Assembly (NCBI GenBank): GCA_036245805.1
Contig: BTRK01000002.1
Coordinates: 27,769,067 to 27,833,066, forward strand
DNA: 64,000 nucleotides
Direction of reading: 5' to 3'
From: Pristionchus mayeri
Lineage: Eukaryota > Nematoda > Chromadorea > Rhabditida > Neodiplogasteridae
The position numbers and the translations under genes are program-made. The stretch's first letter is position 1, and each line of letters starts with the position of its first letter. The notes beneath the pieces were generated by a model. The model ran no database searches. It was not told where the DNA came from and saw only the letters and a list, made by a program, of their open reading frames with translations. Positions 53,068 through 64,000 of this stretch are shown here, one piece after another.

Positions 53068-54016
53068 CCCTAAAATTATCCCATGAACATAATAGTAGTC
53101 ACACTAGGAAATTTGCACACAATTATGATAATCTCGAGTGCGCAATAACGCGGCAATTGCATATACTCTCTCGCTAGAAACGCACTAGAAAAACGGGAAA
53201 TGTGAGAGCGAGAGGACTCGTGAATACGTGGCACTCTTTTCGGGATTTGTACTCCCCCGGCTCTTGTTGGCTCCGTATGTGGGGAGAATACGCCAGATAG
53301 ATTATGCCAGAAACGCCAGAGAGCAATTTCCTTCGTCGGACTAAGGCAATAAATCGTGGAAAAAAAACGTTCGGAGAGATACAGAGAGCGAAGTTAGTGC
53401 ACTATACCTTTCCTAGATTATGTCTCTCTCCCCCCCCCTCTCTCACTCGCTCCTCTTTCCTCTTCCATCTCTCCTCTTGCAGGGTCGATCAGAAAGGGAT
53501 GGAATTAATTGACTTGCAGTAAGCCAGAGCACTTCTTTATATCTCACCCTCACACCCATTTCTCGCCCGATCACACCTAGTATAAATAAACACACTCACG
53601 CATTAAATAGCTCAGGTCTTTGGAGTAAAACACTATCCCCAGGTGTGTGTTGGGAAAGGAAGGAGGATTCGGAGAATAATTGCATCTCTTCAGTAAGTCC
53701 AGACGAGGGGCGCAGGCTTCAATTATCCCCTCCAACAGTAAAAAAAGACTACTCAATGCCCTCTTTCGTTACCATCTGTCAGTGGTACACAGAGAGACAC
53801 GAAATGCAGCCCGCGTCCAATGCACCAAACCGAAAAGGGGAGTGGCGAAGGGTGTGAATCAGCGGTAATCAGGAGGAGCCAGCTTTTGCTCCTAATTGGA
53901 AGAAAGTAAGAATCAACCGAGGATAAAATGATGAAAGCAGATTATTAGAAAAGGGAATGAACTCTCGAAAACTATCGAAAAACCAGAAAATTCCATCTAG
54001 TTCGATCATGAATATA
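53068..54016. other. Spacer between duplication unit 1 and the mariner
   Basis: It holds upstream DNA of the protease pseudogene and a decayed fragment of the 40.5 kb membrane-protein gene. No intact gene was seen. Confidence 0.5.
53482..53534 (+). pseudogene. Decayed copy of the last exon of the 40.5 kb membrane-protein gene
   Basis: The block from TCGATCAGAAAGGGATGGA to GCAGTAA.CCAGAGC matches 43294-43347, including the pyrimidine tract and AG acceptor just upstream. A TAA falls in the reading frame (GGATGGAATTAA). Weak similarity may continue to about 53660. It shows that a piece of the region near 43.3 kb was copied here. Confidence 0.65.
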
Positions 54017-55266
54017 TTAGGTTGAACAGAAAGTCTTTATAAACTGTTTTGCTCGATCACTGCTCAGTGCACGAGACCTTTGGTGTTCCCTCGCCTCTAG
54101 TGAATAACACATGACAAAGGGACTATGTGGTCAACAACTCCCCATTCCACGCCTTTCATTCTGCCACTAGTAAGACCACGATGTTTGTTCCCACGGCCTT
54201 GCACATCCGCAACGTTCTGTTATTCGTATTCCTCTCTCACACCACAATGAAGGAATTGGAACGTCAGTTGGCTGAAGTGTACGATTCATATTCCACTCAC
54301 TACCAGACCATGCGCAATTGGTACCAACTCTTCGAGAAGGGGGACTTTTCCATGGATGATCATGACCGGTCTGGGAGGCCACCCGAGCTGGATTTGGATG
54401 CGCTACGGATCGTAGTGGAATTGGATCCTTTCCAAATACCCGCGACATGGCAGCCACACTTGGGGTATCGCAAAGCACCATCGTAAAATGATTGGTCTCC
54501 ATTGGCAAGAAGAAGAAGCTAGGCCGTTTCATACCCCACAAATTGACCCAAGACCAGTTTGACCACCGTGTCGACGATTCCCTTTCTCTACTCACTCATC
54601 ACGCTGGAGATCGATGGTTGGACCGTCTCATAACAGGGGTCGAGAAGTGGGTCTGCTATGAGAATCACCATTGGAGGGCACAGTGGGTGGATGCCAATGA
54701 GACCCCACAGGACGTCGCAAAGCCTGACCTTCACCCTATGAAAATCTTGCTCTCTGCCTGGTGGGGAGTGGATGGCCCGATTTACTGGGAGCTCCTACCC
54801 GAGAAGCGGATAATTACTGGATATGTCTACACTAAACAACTACGGAATCTCAAGAAGAAATTCGCACAATCTGCCCTGAACGGCAAGAAAGTGTACTATC
54901 AACACGATAACGCCCGACCCCATGTTGCACGGCAGGTCAAGCAGGAGCTGTCCAAATACGGCTGGATGGTTCTCCCTCATGCACCGTATTCTCCTGGCTT
55001 GGCCCCTTCGGATTATTGGTTGCTCTCGGATCTGACCCGTCATCTCGATCAGAGATCCTTCACTTCCCGTGGGGCGATCGAGGCCGCACTCAAGCAATAT
55101 TTTGATTCGCGCCGAGATGGGTTCTATAAGGAGGGAATCCATAAGTTGCCTGAACGTTGGAGATTTGTCGTAGATAACAATGGTGCATACGTTTGATTTC
55201 GCTCTTGCGCTTTATTGTCAGAAGAAGGGATATAAAAAGTTTATAAAGACTTTCTGTTCAACCTAA
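54017..55266 (+). mobile_element. Mariner element of a second family (1,250 bp)
   Basis: Inverted ends of about 29 bp start TTAGGTTGAACAGAAAGTC and are flanked by TA at 54015-54016 and 55267-55268. The first eight bases resemble the ends of the relic at 17449-19949 but differ after that. It lies between the two duplication units. Confidence 0.93.
54127..55196 (+). pseudogene. Mariner transposase, frameshifted and catalytically dead
   Basis: The N-terminal frame (ELERQLAEVYDSYSTHYQTM) breaks near 54427. The next frame meets a TGA near 54486 where Trp is expected. The rest (54492-55196) is open. The first catalytic Asp is Val (TGVEKWVCY); the second (YQHDNARPH) and third (YSPGLAPSDY) remain with 34 residues between them. 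Three defects make it inactive. Confidence 0.92.
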
Positions 55267-56052
55267 TAATTTAGGGCTCAAACGAGTTTGTGTTTCAAGC
55301 AAGTTCTCATTTCGTGTTCTGGTCAATCACCTGTAGGTCGCGCCAATTTGTTCTACTCGGCATTTATTTTACTTGGGAAATCAAAGGGGCTAGGAAGAGA
55401 AGGCATTGTTACACCTCTCCACCTTTCCCTCACACAAGCACCATACGGTTCCCCTCCGAAAGGGGGGGGGGGGCGCTAGAAGGAGAGATGAGCAGGAGAG
55501 AGGTGAGAGGCTGACCCTTCCAACCTGAGGCGCCCTCCCTTTAAAATATTCCTGTCTCAATTCCCCCTGGGATGTTCCAAGATCCAAGGTGTTTCTAGTT
55601 ACGAAAAACTGTCGAGGTTGCCAATTTGATACATTATTTACTACAACGAATAAGAAAATGGTGTACAAAAATAGAATGTAGAATTATATCCAAATATCGA
55701 ATGTGCTTGTTAGATATATGAAGGAAATTCAGGTGCGGGTTTGGAATGCTGATACTTGTCAAGAGGGGAGTACAGCGCGTAGGCGGGCGGTTGAACATAA
55801 TGAGAAAGTTGGCTCAGTAGAAGTTTCCTCCCTAATGTTGCACCGGCCACACCCAGGAATATAGCGGGATACTGCTAAGATTACTTTGAAATAGATAAGT
55901 GCGGACACAACTAAAAGAGGTCGAATAAGGGCTGCAACCAACAAAATAATGGGAGAGCTTTTAATAAGAAGGAGTTAACGAAGTTTCTAATTGAACGCAG
56001 AATTTTGTCGAAGGTTGGCGTATTCGCTTCTTCTCTCTCTCGACGGATTCTC

Positions 56053-56479
56053 TCAACACGTTCCAATCTTAAATTCTCCTGGATCTTCGAAGAGCTTCTG
56101 TAGACCGACAGAGAACTCGTCCTGAAAAGTTTTTTCTAGTTAAAATCGTGCAAAATATATATTAACAAATATTCACCTTGAGATTGATCACTCTTTGGAT
56201 CGTTCGTTTTGACCGTTTCTCGATTTCAATTGTCGAACGTTGAAACCGAAAGTTGCCGATGATTCTGAAAATAATTAACTAGTTCGAATTATTCTAACAA
56301 TACATTTCCAATAATGCAATCAATATAACAAATACTTACTCAGCAGTGTCCTTGTTGTACGCGACTCCTTCTTCCCTCGTGATCTTCTCTGGAGAGAAGG
56401 CGAACGAAGATGACGAAGATGAGAGAAGATGAGAAGATGCGAACGAAGTTGAGACGAGCAGGAAGACCAGATAACACAT
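56053..56479 (-). pseudogene. Small secreted coiled-coil protein gene, copy 2, truncated by frameshift
   Basis: ATG 56479 matches copy 1. Exon 1 (56479-56340, 140 nt) is intact: signal peptide MCYLVFLLVSTSFASS, then FSPEKITREEGVAYNKD. Exon 2 (NFRFQRSTIEIEKRSKRT) is in phase. Exon 3 lacks eight bases relative to copy 1 (GAAGATCCAGGAG against GAAGACTGGCAAATTCAGGAG). The frame therefore changes after KLFED and stops at TGA 56053-56055, losing the charged C-terminal helix. The protein could still be secreted in short form. An upstream in-frame Met would extend the N-terminus, but that part is not conserved. Confidence 0.65.
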
Positions 56480-56881
56480 TATTGCGATAATGAAACATAC
56501 CGCTGGCGCTATACTATTATTATAGGATGTTTCCATCCTACCCTCTTCCAAGCTCAATTGCAATGATTGACTGATCCTAACCAGAAGGTATCATAAAAGT
56601 GTAACTCCTCATTCCGGGGCCTTCCAATCTGAAACATCGGAAGCCGTTTCTCAGGAATTCGAATATTAATTTTCACCTTAGTTTCCACGAAAATTAAGTT
56701 TTCCGAAGGGACTATGAAGAAAAGCGATTATTCGAAAACAAACATGAACAATAATGACTATACAATTAATAAAATGAATGATTGGATATTGGATGATGGA
56801 CACGGATTAATGAAAAAAATTTCACAAAAAAGATCTGTCTAAATTGAAAAAGTTCTGTAAATGTCCATCGTCAGAGTTCCT

Positions 56882-59800
56882 TCAATTTTCCATGTACTCG
56901 TCCTCCTCCACTCCAATCACTGCATCATGCACTGCCTTCGCAGATTGACTCGACAGCCCGTACTTCCTCGTCAGATTCTGAAGTGGCGATGATTAGGAGC
57001 TATAATGTCAAGCGATTTTACAGTCGAAAAGAAATTACTACTTTGCAGTACAGTTACCTAATGCTGATTGCATAAGTTTCTTTCGGAAAACAGCTCACGT
57101 TGCTTTTGCAATTGGAAAAGTTGTCAGATTAAAACTCGTTTGAGAAAATATTATGGTCTATTGTGAAAAGATCCGACTGGTTCACTCTGCTGCACGAGCG
57201 TATCTCCATCCACCCGTGCCTTCTTGAGCAAATCCGCTGCCTCAACATATTAGCATATCTGGTTTCCTTGTTCACTGCCTTACCCCGTTATCGCCAGTCT
57301 TCTGCATAATCCATGCATGCAGTTGATCCACCGTCAGCCCCAGTGGTAAAAATCGATCGGTTGCAATTGGCTGCTCGATTTTCCTAGTCTTGGCAGGGGG
57401 CTCTCCGTTGTGTTCCTTGCTGCAGGAAGGAGCGAGGCTTCGAACTCTTTCGATCTCGGCGAGCACTTTTTTGACCGTGTCGGGACAGAGATTGAGACGG
57501 TAAAACAGGTCCTGGAATTGTTTTAGATGATTACGATGTGAGAAACAGATTCACTACGGCTTATAATGATAGAAACTACAGGGTTTTTTTACGATCGCGA
57601 TTATCTTAAAGTGAGTTGCTGCATGGTGAAAACTCGTACGGTTTTGGAGAAGCCAAGTAGAATTTTCCCGTCAATCTCCTTGTGCACGAAAGAGTTGGCG
57701 ATCTGGAGATGAAAAACACTCTATTTTGCCCGGAAATGTTATATTTTATGCTTCTTATGATGCGCTCACCCTCTCGTCGTTAGTGATTTTCAGCATCCAC
57801 ACTTTCACGTCACTCGGCGAAAACCGAATCGCATCCTCGTAGGTGAAATCTCTACTAGCGGCAACACTTGCTGCGTAAGAGCTAGATGATTGTTGCTCCA
57901 CTGGTCCGGGTTCATTCTGCAAAATTTAACCATCCAATTCGACAAAGTGCGAATTATGCAGGGTCTTCCGATTGCACTAACACGACGATTCGTATTCAAT
58001 TCCAGGTGTTTTGCAATGTTAAAATTAAACTGCTGAGTACCGTCTTTCCCTTATTTCTCTCCTTCTCTTCCCTTTCTCCATCGGAATCGAGTGTCAGAAC
58101 CTCGGTAGACCGAGTTCGCGTTGATGATTTCCTCTTCAACTCCTTCGTTCTCATCACTTCGTTGTACTTTTCGAATTCCTTCCATATCTGCAGTTTCATA
58201 TTCGACCCATGCAATTTCATGTTTAATGTTAAAAAGAGATTCGCTGCGCGATATATCACGCCATTCACGAGAAAATCGAGCTAGAATCGCCATTCTTGGG
58301 AATGGAGGAGAAATCGTGAAATGAGTTCTCACCGGTTTTGGCCATCCTAAGGCATGCCTCAGTGACCCCTGAAATCTTAAAGTGCGTACTTCATTTTGGA
58401 GCTCGTTACGTAGGGTCGGATCCTGGCACCTCGCACTTTGAGAGCTGTTTTCTCGATACGGTGAAAGATAGAGCAAAATTGACCTCTGAGTGACCCCAAC
58501 TCATTTTTCGAGCTCCATCGATCTATGGAAATCATTTTCTCTTAAACGCATTTTTACAAATAATACACTTCAGGTCAATTTCTTAAAAATGTAGGTGAAG
58601 ATGCAGCTCAGCGAGAGCTTTCGAATGAGTGGTTTGCGAAAGCAATACGAACACTTCTGTGCGAGTTATGTCCTGTAAACATCATCTGAATAGTTTGAAC
58701 TTTATTTTCGACACACAATTTAATTCCACGCCGCTCATTTCGGAGAGCTCGGCCGAAAATGATCGGTTTTTGATCGAAATTCCTGTTGAAAATAATGTTC
58801 AAACGATTCAGATGATGTTCCCAGGTCATAACTCGCATAGAAGTGTTCATATTGCTTTCGCAAGCCACTCATTCGAAAGCTCCCGCTGAGCTGCATCTAG
58901 TGCGAAACTTGGAGCTGCGTCTTCACCTACATTTTTGAGAAAATTGACCTGAAGTGTACCACTTTTAAAAATGCGTTTTAGAGAAAATGGTTTTCATAGA
59001 TCGATAGAGTTCGAAAAATGAGTTGGGGTCACTCAGAGGTCAATTTTGCTCTATCTTTCACCGTATCCAAGAAAACAGCTATGAAAGAGGGAGGTGCCGG
59101 GATCCGACCCTACGTAACGAGCTCCAAAGTGAAGTACGCACTTTAAGATTTCAGGGGTCACTCAGGCATGCCTAAGGATGGCTAAAACCGGTTAGAACTC
59201 ATTTCACCATTCCCACGCCCAGCTCGATTCTCTCATGAGAGGCGTGATATCATCTTATCTAACACTCACATTTTTGTCAGTCTTCGCTCTAATCAGCTTC
59301 ACAATCGCCTCCCTGATCTTGCCTCCCCTCTTGTCCATTCCCTCGTACCACTCCTTCCACTGTACTCCTCTCCTCAACTTCTGAATAAAATATTTACTTC
59401 TAATAATCTTGGCTGCATTTTAGGCTGTGAAGGAGAAAGAAAAGTTGTTGTACTGTATATAGTTACGCTATTAATAATGACCACTTTCGAATCTTTGGCA
59501 TCATTTTTTGGAAGTAGACTCACGTTCTCAGCAGGTGGTTTTGCGAGGAACATCTCCGCGTATTTCACTAGGAAAACGCCGCAATCGACAGATCCGGCGG
59601 CCTGTTGAGGCAATCCGATTGGTCTGATGACACCCATTGCGGACTTCCTCAATTTCTCTCCAGCCTGCAACTTCTATTTCTCGTACCTACATACATCACC
59701 ATAACCCATAGATCAAAGATCACTCACGCCTTTCTTGGTCCTGTCGTGCATGATCTCGAGAAAGTCTCTGATTACTTCGAATGAGCAAGCCCTCAAATCG

Positions 59801-62800
59801 AGAACTGATTGATGAATCGATTATTGAATTCTAAATGTACACAATCACATTTTGTTTATTAAAGAACAACTAACCTCATCTCATCGTCAGGGTCGTAATG
59901 GGAATCTAGGATAATGGCAAAGGTTTCCACTCGCTCTCCCTCTTCGACTCCTGAAAAGATGATTTCTGACAGTTAACGTGATTATGGGGTTGTTGCTTCA
60001 CATTTTTTCAGGACGATGCAACTGAGGTAATTAATTGGCTTACCGTAACCTAATGCCGTACCTGTCGCGTCGCCTTTCTATCAGGAGTATTGACTGGGCA
60101 GATGCATTTCGACGGCCGCACGACTATGATGAGGTACCTTAAAATAGCGCCTATGACTAAGATATGCATTGTTTTGTTTAATTGATGAAAGGCGTTTATG
60201 AATAAAAAACAGCCTGACATGTGATTGTCCTCAACGACAGGGATGACCAGATAGGCCATAGTGAAGAGATCCACTTTAGCCGCCCACTTCGATGCGGCGT
60301 CGTAGTTACGCTCCACCTTACAAACTCAATAATTTTCAATGAGTGCAACCTCATTTATTCTCACCAATCTCGCTCACTGTTCTTGATCCAATCGAATGAA
60401 TAATCTACCAACCGTGTCCATCCTCACAGCCATCGCTTCATCTCCTTCAGCATACGCTCGATGATCCATTCCCTTCGTGAGATCACAGTAGAAGAGAGAC
60501 GAGAAGACGAAAGTCTTCTCGCTTCTGCAACGCTTTTGTAAAATATGTACAGAATTATTAAATTATTATACAGGGTGCGCCATAATTACGTAGACTGATT
60601 TCATTATTCTGTAACCCGGCCGCCCAATCGATATGCGCGACCCCTATAGCATCATCATGGCGAGTGACCATTGGTCTCTCACTATTCACGGTCTCGTGTA
60701 AGTTAGTGAGGTTTTCTAGTAATGACGATGTCTAGTATCCTCCAACCCTAATTCTCAGTCACAAGTAGGTGCCACAAGTCGGTGACATCGACGCTGATCG
60801 ACTCGGCGTTCACAAGTCGACTGCTTCCGATATCGTCATAATGTACCAGCAGCTTAGTAGTGATAAGGACTGTCCAGACATAGAGAGACCTGTGTCTGTT
60901 TCCACCACAAGGAACCGAGAACGCATCCGAAAGATGGTGCTTCGAAACCCTACTCATGTGGCCAAGAGTATTGATATCTCGAGCTCTTCCGTTTCTGGTC
61001 TTCTCAAGTCCAGGCTGACTCTTCGCCCTTACAAGTACATTAAGTTGCTCGGACTAGGGGAGCGTGAGGTTACGCGTCGCAGAGAAAGGAACCGTAAACT
61101 GTTGTTGCAGTTTGCCAGGTCCGCGCAATTCAGTACGTTGTTCTGCGATGTAAATATATTTACCGACGAAAGCATGTTAAATATCCCAGCATAATCACCA
61201 GCATAATCACTGCCTCTGATCCTGAAGTATCTTAAAATTGTTGTGGAATCGTTGGTCATATCATTCATCCCGTCTACATCAGGGTTAGGGCTGCAATTTG
61301 CCCAACAGTCAAGTTCCTTCTGGTTTTTGTCACTCCGGGAGCTAAGAACAATAAGGAGTATTACATGATGCGCATCCTGGAAGACGCGCCAACACCACAA
61401 ACTCAATCCAACTTCGACCAGGGACATTGGTCGTTTCAGCAACAATCAACTCCATTCAGAAGGCAAATTCGTTGCCGGACAGCCATGCACCCGACCAAAC
61501 CACTCTGATTGGCTGACCCCCGTATTCCGCCGATCTAAACGCCTCGACGTCAGTATTTGGCGGTGTGGTAGTCCAAGATGTCCTCTAACAAGAACTCGAC
61601 ACTAATCTTCCTCAAGGCTGCCCTTCTCAAAGCACGAGTCGAAATCGATGACAATTTCAAGCGGGAATCGACAAGTGGATTTGAGAAGACACTCAACACC
61701 TGTTTCAGAGCAAATGGAGGTCCCATCAAACGTAGATAGTATGTTACTATTACTCATATGACTGGTAAACTTTGCCATAAAATATATCCTCTAGTTCGAT
61801 TCCAAAGGTAGGAAACATTTGAAAACATCAGTCTACGTAATTATGGCGCACCCTGTAGAGAGCACAAATGTATTATTTTTGTAGCTAGAATTACGGTTGA
61901 ATTCGGATATTTTAAATTGATGAGCCTTTCATCATGCGATGACAATATTCGGAAACTCACATCGTCTTCGATATTTCTGCACTCACAATCGACAAGTAGA
62001 AGTCGATGAATCCAGTGCTCACCTCAACAAGTTCAGCTTTAATTCAATCGTTTCCAGTTCGCATCAATGAAAACATGATATCGTGAGATTACGCAAAGGT
62101 CACAATTTTATGAAATTTCGTCAATAAACCCGCCATTTTATTCGCACAGATGTCGTGCATGTTTGCGAAGAGTAGCGTTTGACCCTTGAACGTTGCGAGT
62201 TCCCTTGCTCCAGAAGCCTCATCGTCCACAGCCCCTTCGCTCAACTCTCTCTCCTCCAAGCACAGTGTCGGTGGGCTGACCAGGGGAAGAGGCGGCGACA
62301 CCTTAGTTTATCCATCATTTGAGACTCCACAAAATCATAAGAAACTCAGGAAAAATATTTGGATATCTCATGTATTCAAGAAGTTTTCAATCACCTCCGT
62401 TCCACTCCTTTCATCCCTCGTCTGCATATTGAGAATGAAGAATCGTTGGCTTTCTGCCAGCTGAGTCAATGCTTCCTGATTGGCTTGAACGACCTTCATG
62501 GATTCTTCGAATTTCCTCTGCAGACGGCATTTTCTGAAATATAAGAATTTTCATTAACCTTGAACAGCTTATAACGTTCCGTACTACATATCAAATTCTT
62601 CTCTGAATATTTAGGCGCTACGCTTCGAAAATTCTAATGAGCATTGTCGCTAAGAAATATGGGAGTTGTCTTTCAACTAACTGGTTCTTGAGCTCATCCT
62701 TCTCTTTCTCGAGCGTTCCCTGCACTTTTCTCAGATGCTCATGGCTGGTCTTCTCATCTTCTAGGTTTTTCTATAAAGAAAATCATTTTCGAAATTCAGA

Positions 62801-63720
62801 ACTTTAATTATCGTGCTAAACATCCAAGATTGCACAATGGCAGAAAAAATTTTGCGCTTACCTGGCTAGTGGCCAATTCAATGTTGGCTCTGCTCTCTCC
62901 TGCTTCCGCTTTTTCCTTTGCTTTAGTTGAAGAATGAGCGTTCTCTATCCACGTCTGAACTTGTTGATGCACTGATAAGCATTTTACAACTGACAAGATC
63001 TTCAAAAGGGTAAAAAGTAACCTTCAGATTCTCTTTTAGTTCTGTGATGATCTTGTCCTTCGCTTTTTCAGCATCTTTGAGTTGTCTAAATTTATTAGTT
63101 TTTGCCTTAATCAGTATGCAATGCCTGAACTTCTTCGATATTTGCCCCCCCTCCCCCTCCCCCGTATCATTTCTCATTCCCTCCCCATCGCAGAGGGGTT
63201 GTGTGACCGAAAATCAGAAATAGATACCTCGTCAAGGCCAGAAGTTCCTCATCCCGTGCGTGTTTCATATTTGTAAGATTGGTTTCACATTTCTGAAAAC
63301 ATTTGTCATATTTCTTGAGCTAAGTTCAAATAAACACCGAATGAGCGTCTGCCAATTTCTTCTTCTCCTCATACAACATGTCTCGCTCCTGTAATATATG
63401 TTTTCTTGAATAAACAAAGGAATAATTTTTGCCTTGACTACATCCTCCCATCTCCGATTGAGTAGTTTGTTCTGCTCCTCCAACGTTGCAATCAGCCGAT
63501 AATTAGATGATGTGCTCTGAGATGATGTGAAATAGTTACATTAATTTTCTATTCAGACGACTAAATTGACAGGTTGAACCATCAGGTCTAACTATTCTCG
63601 TTCTCCCATACCTGCCTTTACACTCAGAGAAACGTTATTCATTCAAAATCTCTTAATATAACTCACTGATTGATTTGCGGACGATCCACTGATTTCCGAC
63701 CTGTTGTCTGTGGAAACCAT
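56882..63720 (-). CDS. Coiled coil + Ulp1/SENP-type (C48) cysteine protease + tandem SAM domains, copy 2
   Basis: ATG 63720 (MVSTDNRSEISGSS, exon 63720-63667) is followed by coiled-coil exons (NYRLIATLEEQNKLL, exon 63516-63433; KFEESMKVVQANQEAL). C48 core in order: STGFIDFYLSIV (near 61990), SEKTFVFSSLFYCDL (near 60510), the expected His in VVEDNHM (exon ending 60219), Asp in AIILDSHYDP (near 59903), Gln in GLPQQ, Cys in GSVDCGVF (codon 59581-59583). Two SAM-like domains close the protein (SDVKVWMLKI; DQLHAWIMQK..YGLSSQSAKAVHDAV), TGA at 56882. C48 enzymes usually remove SUMO or related modifiers; SAM domains mediate self-association. The usual HW after the catalytic-His position is HM. The Asp exon is one base short relative to copy 1; using an AG 11 bases downstream would restore the frame. 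Otherwise it too is broken. Confidence 0.68.
58253..59250. mobile_element. Foldback element of about 1 kb in a protease-gene intron
   Basis: The arms are about 480 bp, starting ATATCACGCC and ending GGCGTGATAT, and highly similar along their length (for example GTTACGTAGGGTCGGATCC in both). The centre is near 58,750. Duplication unit 1 lacks it at the same intron, so it inserted after the duplication or was lost from unit 1. Confidence 0.88.
60571..61855 (+). mobile_element. Tc1/mariner-type relic (1,285 bp) in a protease-gene intron
   Basis: Inverted ends begin CAGGGTGCGCCATAATTACG and are flanked by TA (60569-60570 and 61856-61857). The family differs from the other mariners in the window. 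It lies between the exon encoding STGFIDFY and that encoding SEKTFVF, and is absent from unit 1. Confidence 0.92.
60769..61720 (+). pseudogene. Degenerate Tc1/mariner transposase
   Basis: 60769-61194 gives a DNA-binding half and VNIFTDESML, the first catalytic Asp region. Downstream only fragments remain (HWSFQQQSTPFRR, a decayed QQD region, and WRCGSPRC-like remains), with stops and shifts. Not functional. Confidence 0.8.
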
Positions 63721-63856
63721 CTCTGAAATCAATGCCACGCACATAAAAATTATAATTCGGGGTGATTCGCGAGAACTCATGATAATCTCGAGTGCATCGA
63801 CGGTGTGGACTAGTGATGGAAAATGACTCTTTTTTCTCTCTCTCGCCCTTTCTGAC

Positions 63857-63921
63857 TCTCTCCAGTTTGTACACTCTCTCGCTTTCTCTAACCGACGAGA
63901 GAGTGTGCAATATGAGGAGAG
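63857..63921. repeat. Short hairpin upstream of protease copy 2
   Basis: CTCTCC..TACACTCTCTCG pairs with CGAGAGAGTGTGCA..GGAGAG, a stem of about 24 bp with mismatches. Related to the hairpin at 41186-41298. Confidence 0.5.
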
Positions 63922-64000
63922 CGCATGTCGACTTGGCAGAACTAACTGACTCATTCACTCGCGAGTGACACGCTAGAAATGTGTGAAGCGTGTGAGTGAA

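Larger units (their letters stand above)
45910..53135. repeat. Segmental duplication, unit 1
   Basis: It is collinear with 55440-63795: matching 5' flank (GACCCTTCCAACCTGAGG), small secreted gene, then the protease gene, all on the minus strand. Unit 1 alone has the two MITEs at 49630-50217. Unit 2 alone has a foldback (58253-59250) and a Tc1/mariner relic (60571-61855). Confidence 0.9.
55440..63795. repeat. Segmental duplication, unit 2
   Basis: Collinear partner of 45910-53135 with conserved gene order, strand and intron positions. It is longer because of a foldback element and a Tc1/mariner relic in two introns of the protease gene. Confidence 0.9.

Noticed and set aside
58608..58889. Two 86-codon frames on opposite strands with similar sequence
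   Set aside because: Mirror images caused by the foldback element; no evidence of coding.

Overview
This window is nuclear DNA of a small-intron eukaryote, most likely a free-living nematode. The evidence is many 45-300 bp GT-AG introns with TTTCAG-type acceptors, two tandem nematode-type serpentine chemoreceptor genes, a giant multi-EGF matrix gene, and a heavy load of mariner/Tc1 elements and MITEs. The gene style suggests a rhabditid/diplogastrid, perhaps Pristionchus-like. That genus is an inference, not something the sequence proves.

Layout. (1) 1-15979, + strand: about 64 exons of a secreted fibrillin-like protein built from calcium-binding EGF modules; its 5' end lies outside the window. 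(2) 16351-20793, +: a protein with two RING fingers. The intron that splits the second RING is filled by an old mariner relic carrying a younger, apparently intact mariner. (3) 21050-25398, +: two tandem srd-like 7TM receptor genes with identical exon layout; the first carries a deleted mariner in an intron. (4) 26110-26390, +: a TATA box and a 41-residue secreted peptide gene. (5) 26.8-37.9 kb, -: three related genes of an unrecognised family combining coiled coils with a CX2CX13HX5H finger. The middle gene hosts a 3 kb foldback element that itself carries a dead mariner. (6) 40523-43361, +: a 371-residue multi-pass membrane protein. (7) 43.8-45.9 kb: GC-rich repeats, three of them in a tandem array of about 680 bp period. 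(8) 45.9-53.1 and 55.4-63.8 kb: a segmental duplication, each unit with a small secreted-protein gene and a large minus-strand gene encoding coiled coil + Ulp1/SENP-type (C48) cysteine protease + two SAM domains. The left protease copy is a pseudogene and the right copy looks largely intact. A broken mariner and a decayed fragment of the 40.5 kb gene lie between the units.

The genes do not form one pathway. They are matrix, sensory, ubiquitin/SUMO-linked and unknown proteins in a transposon-rich neighbourhood. The strongest candidates for something undescribed are the C48-SAM-SAM protein pair, the coiled-coil/zinc-finger family, and the GC-rich tandem array. All gene models were spliced by eye from splice sites, phase and paralogue comparison. 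No database search was possible.
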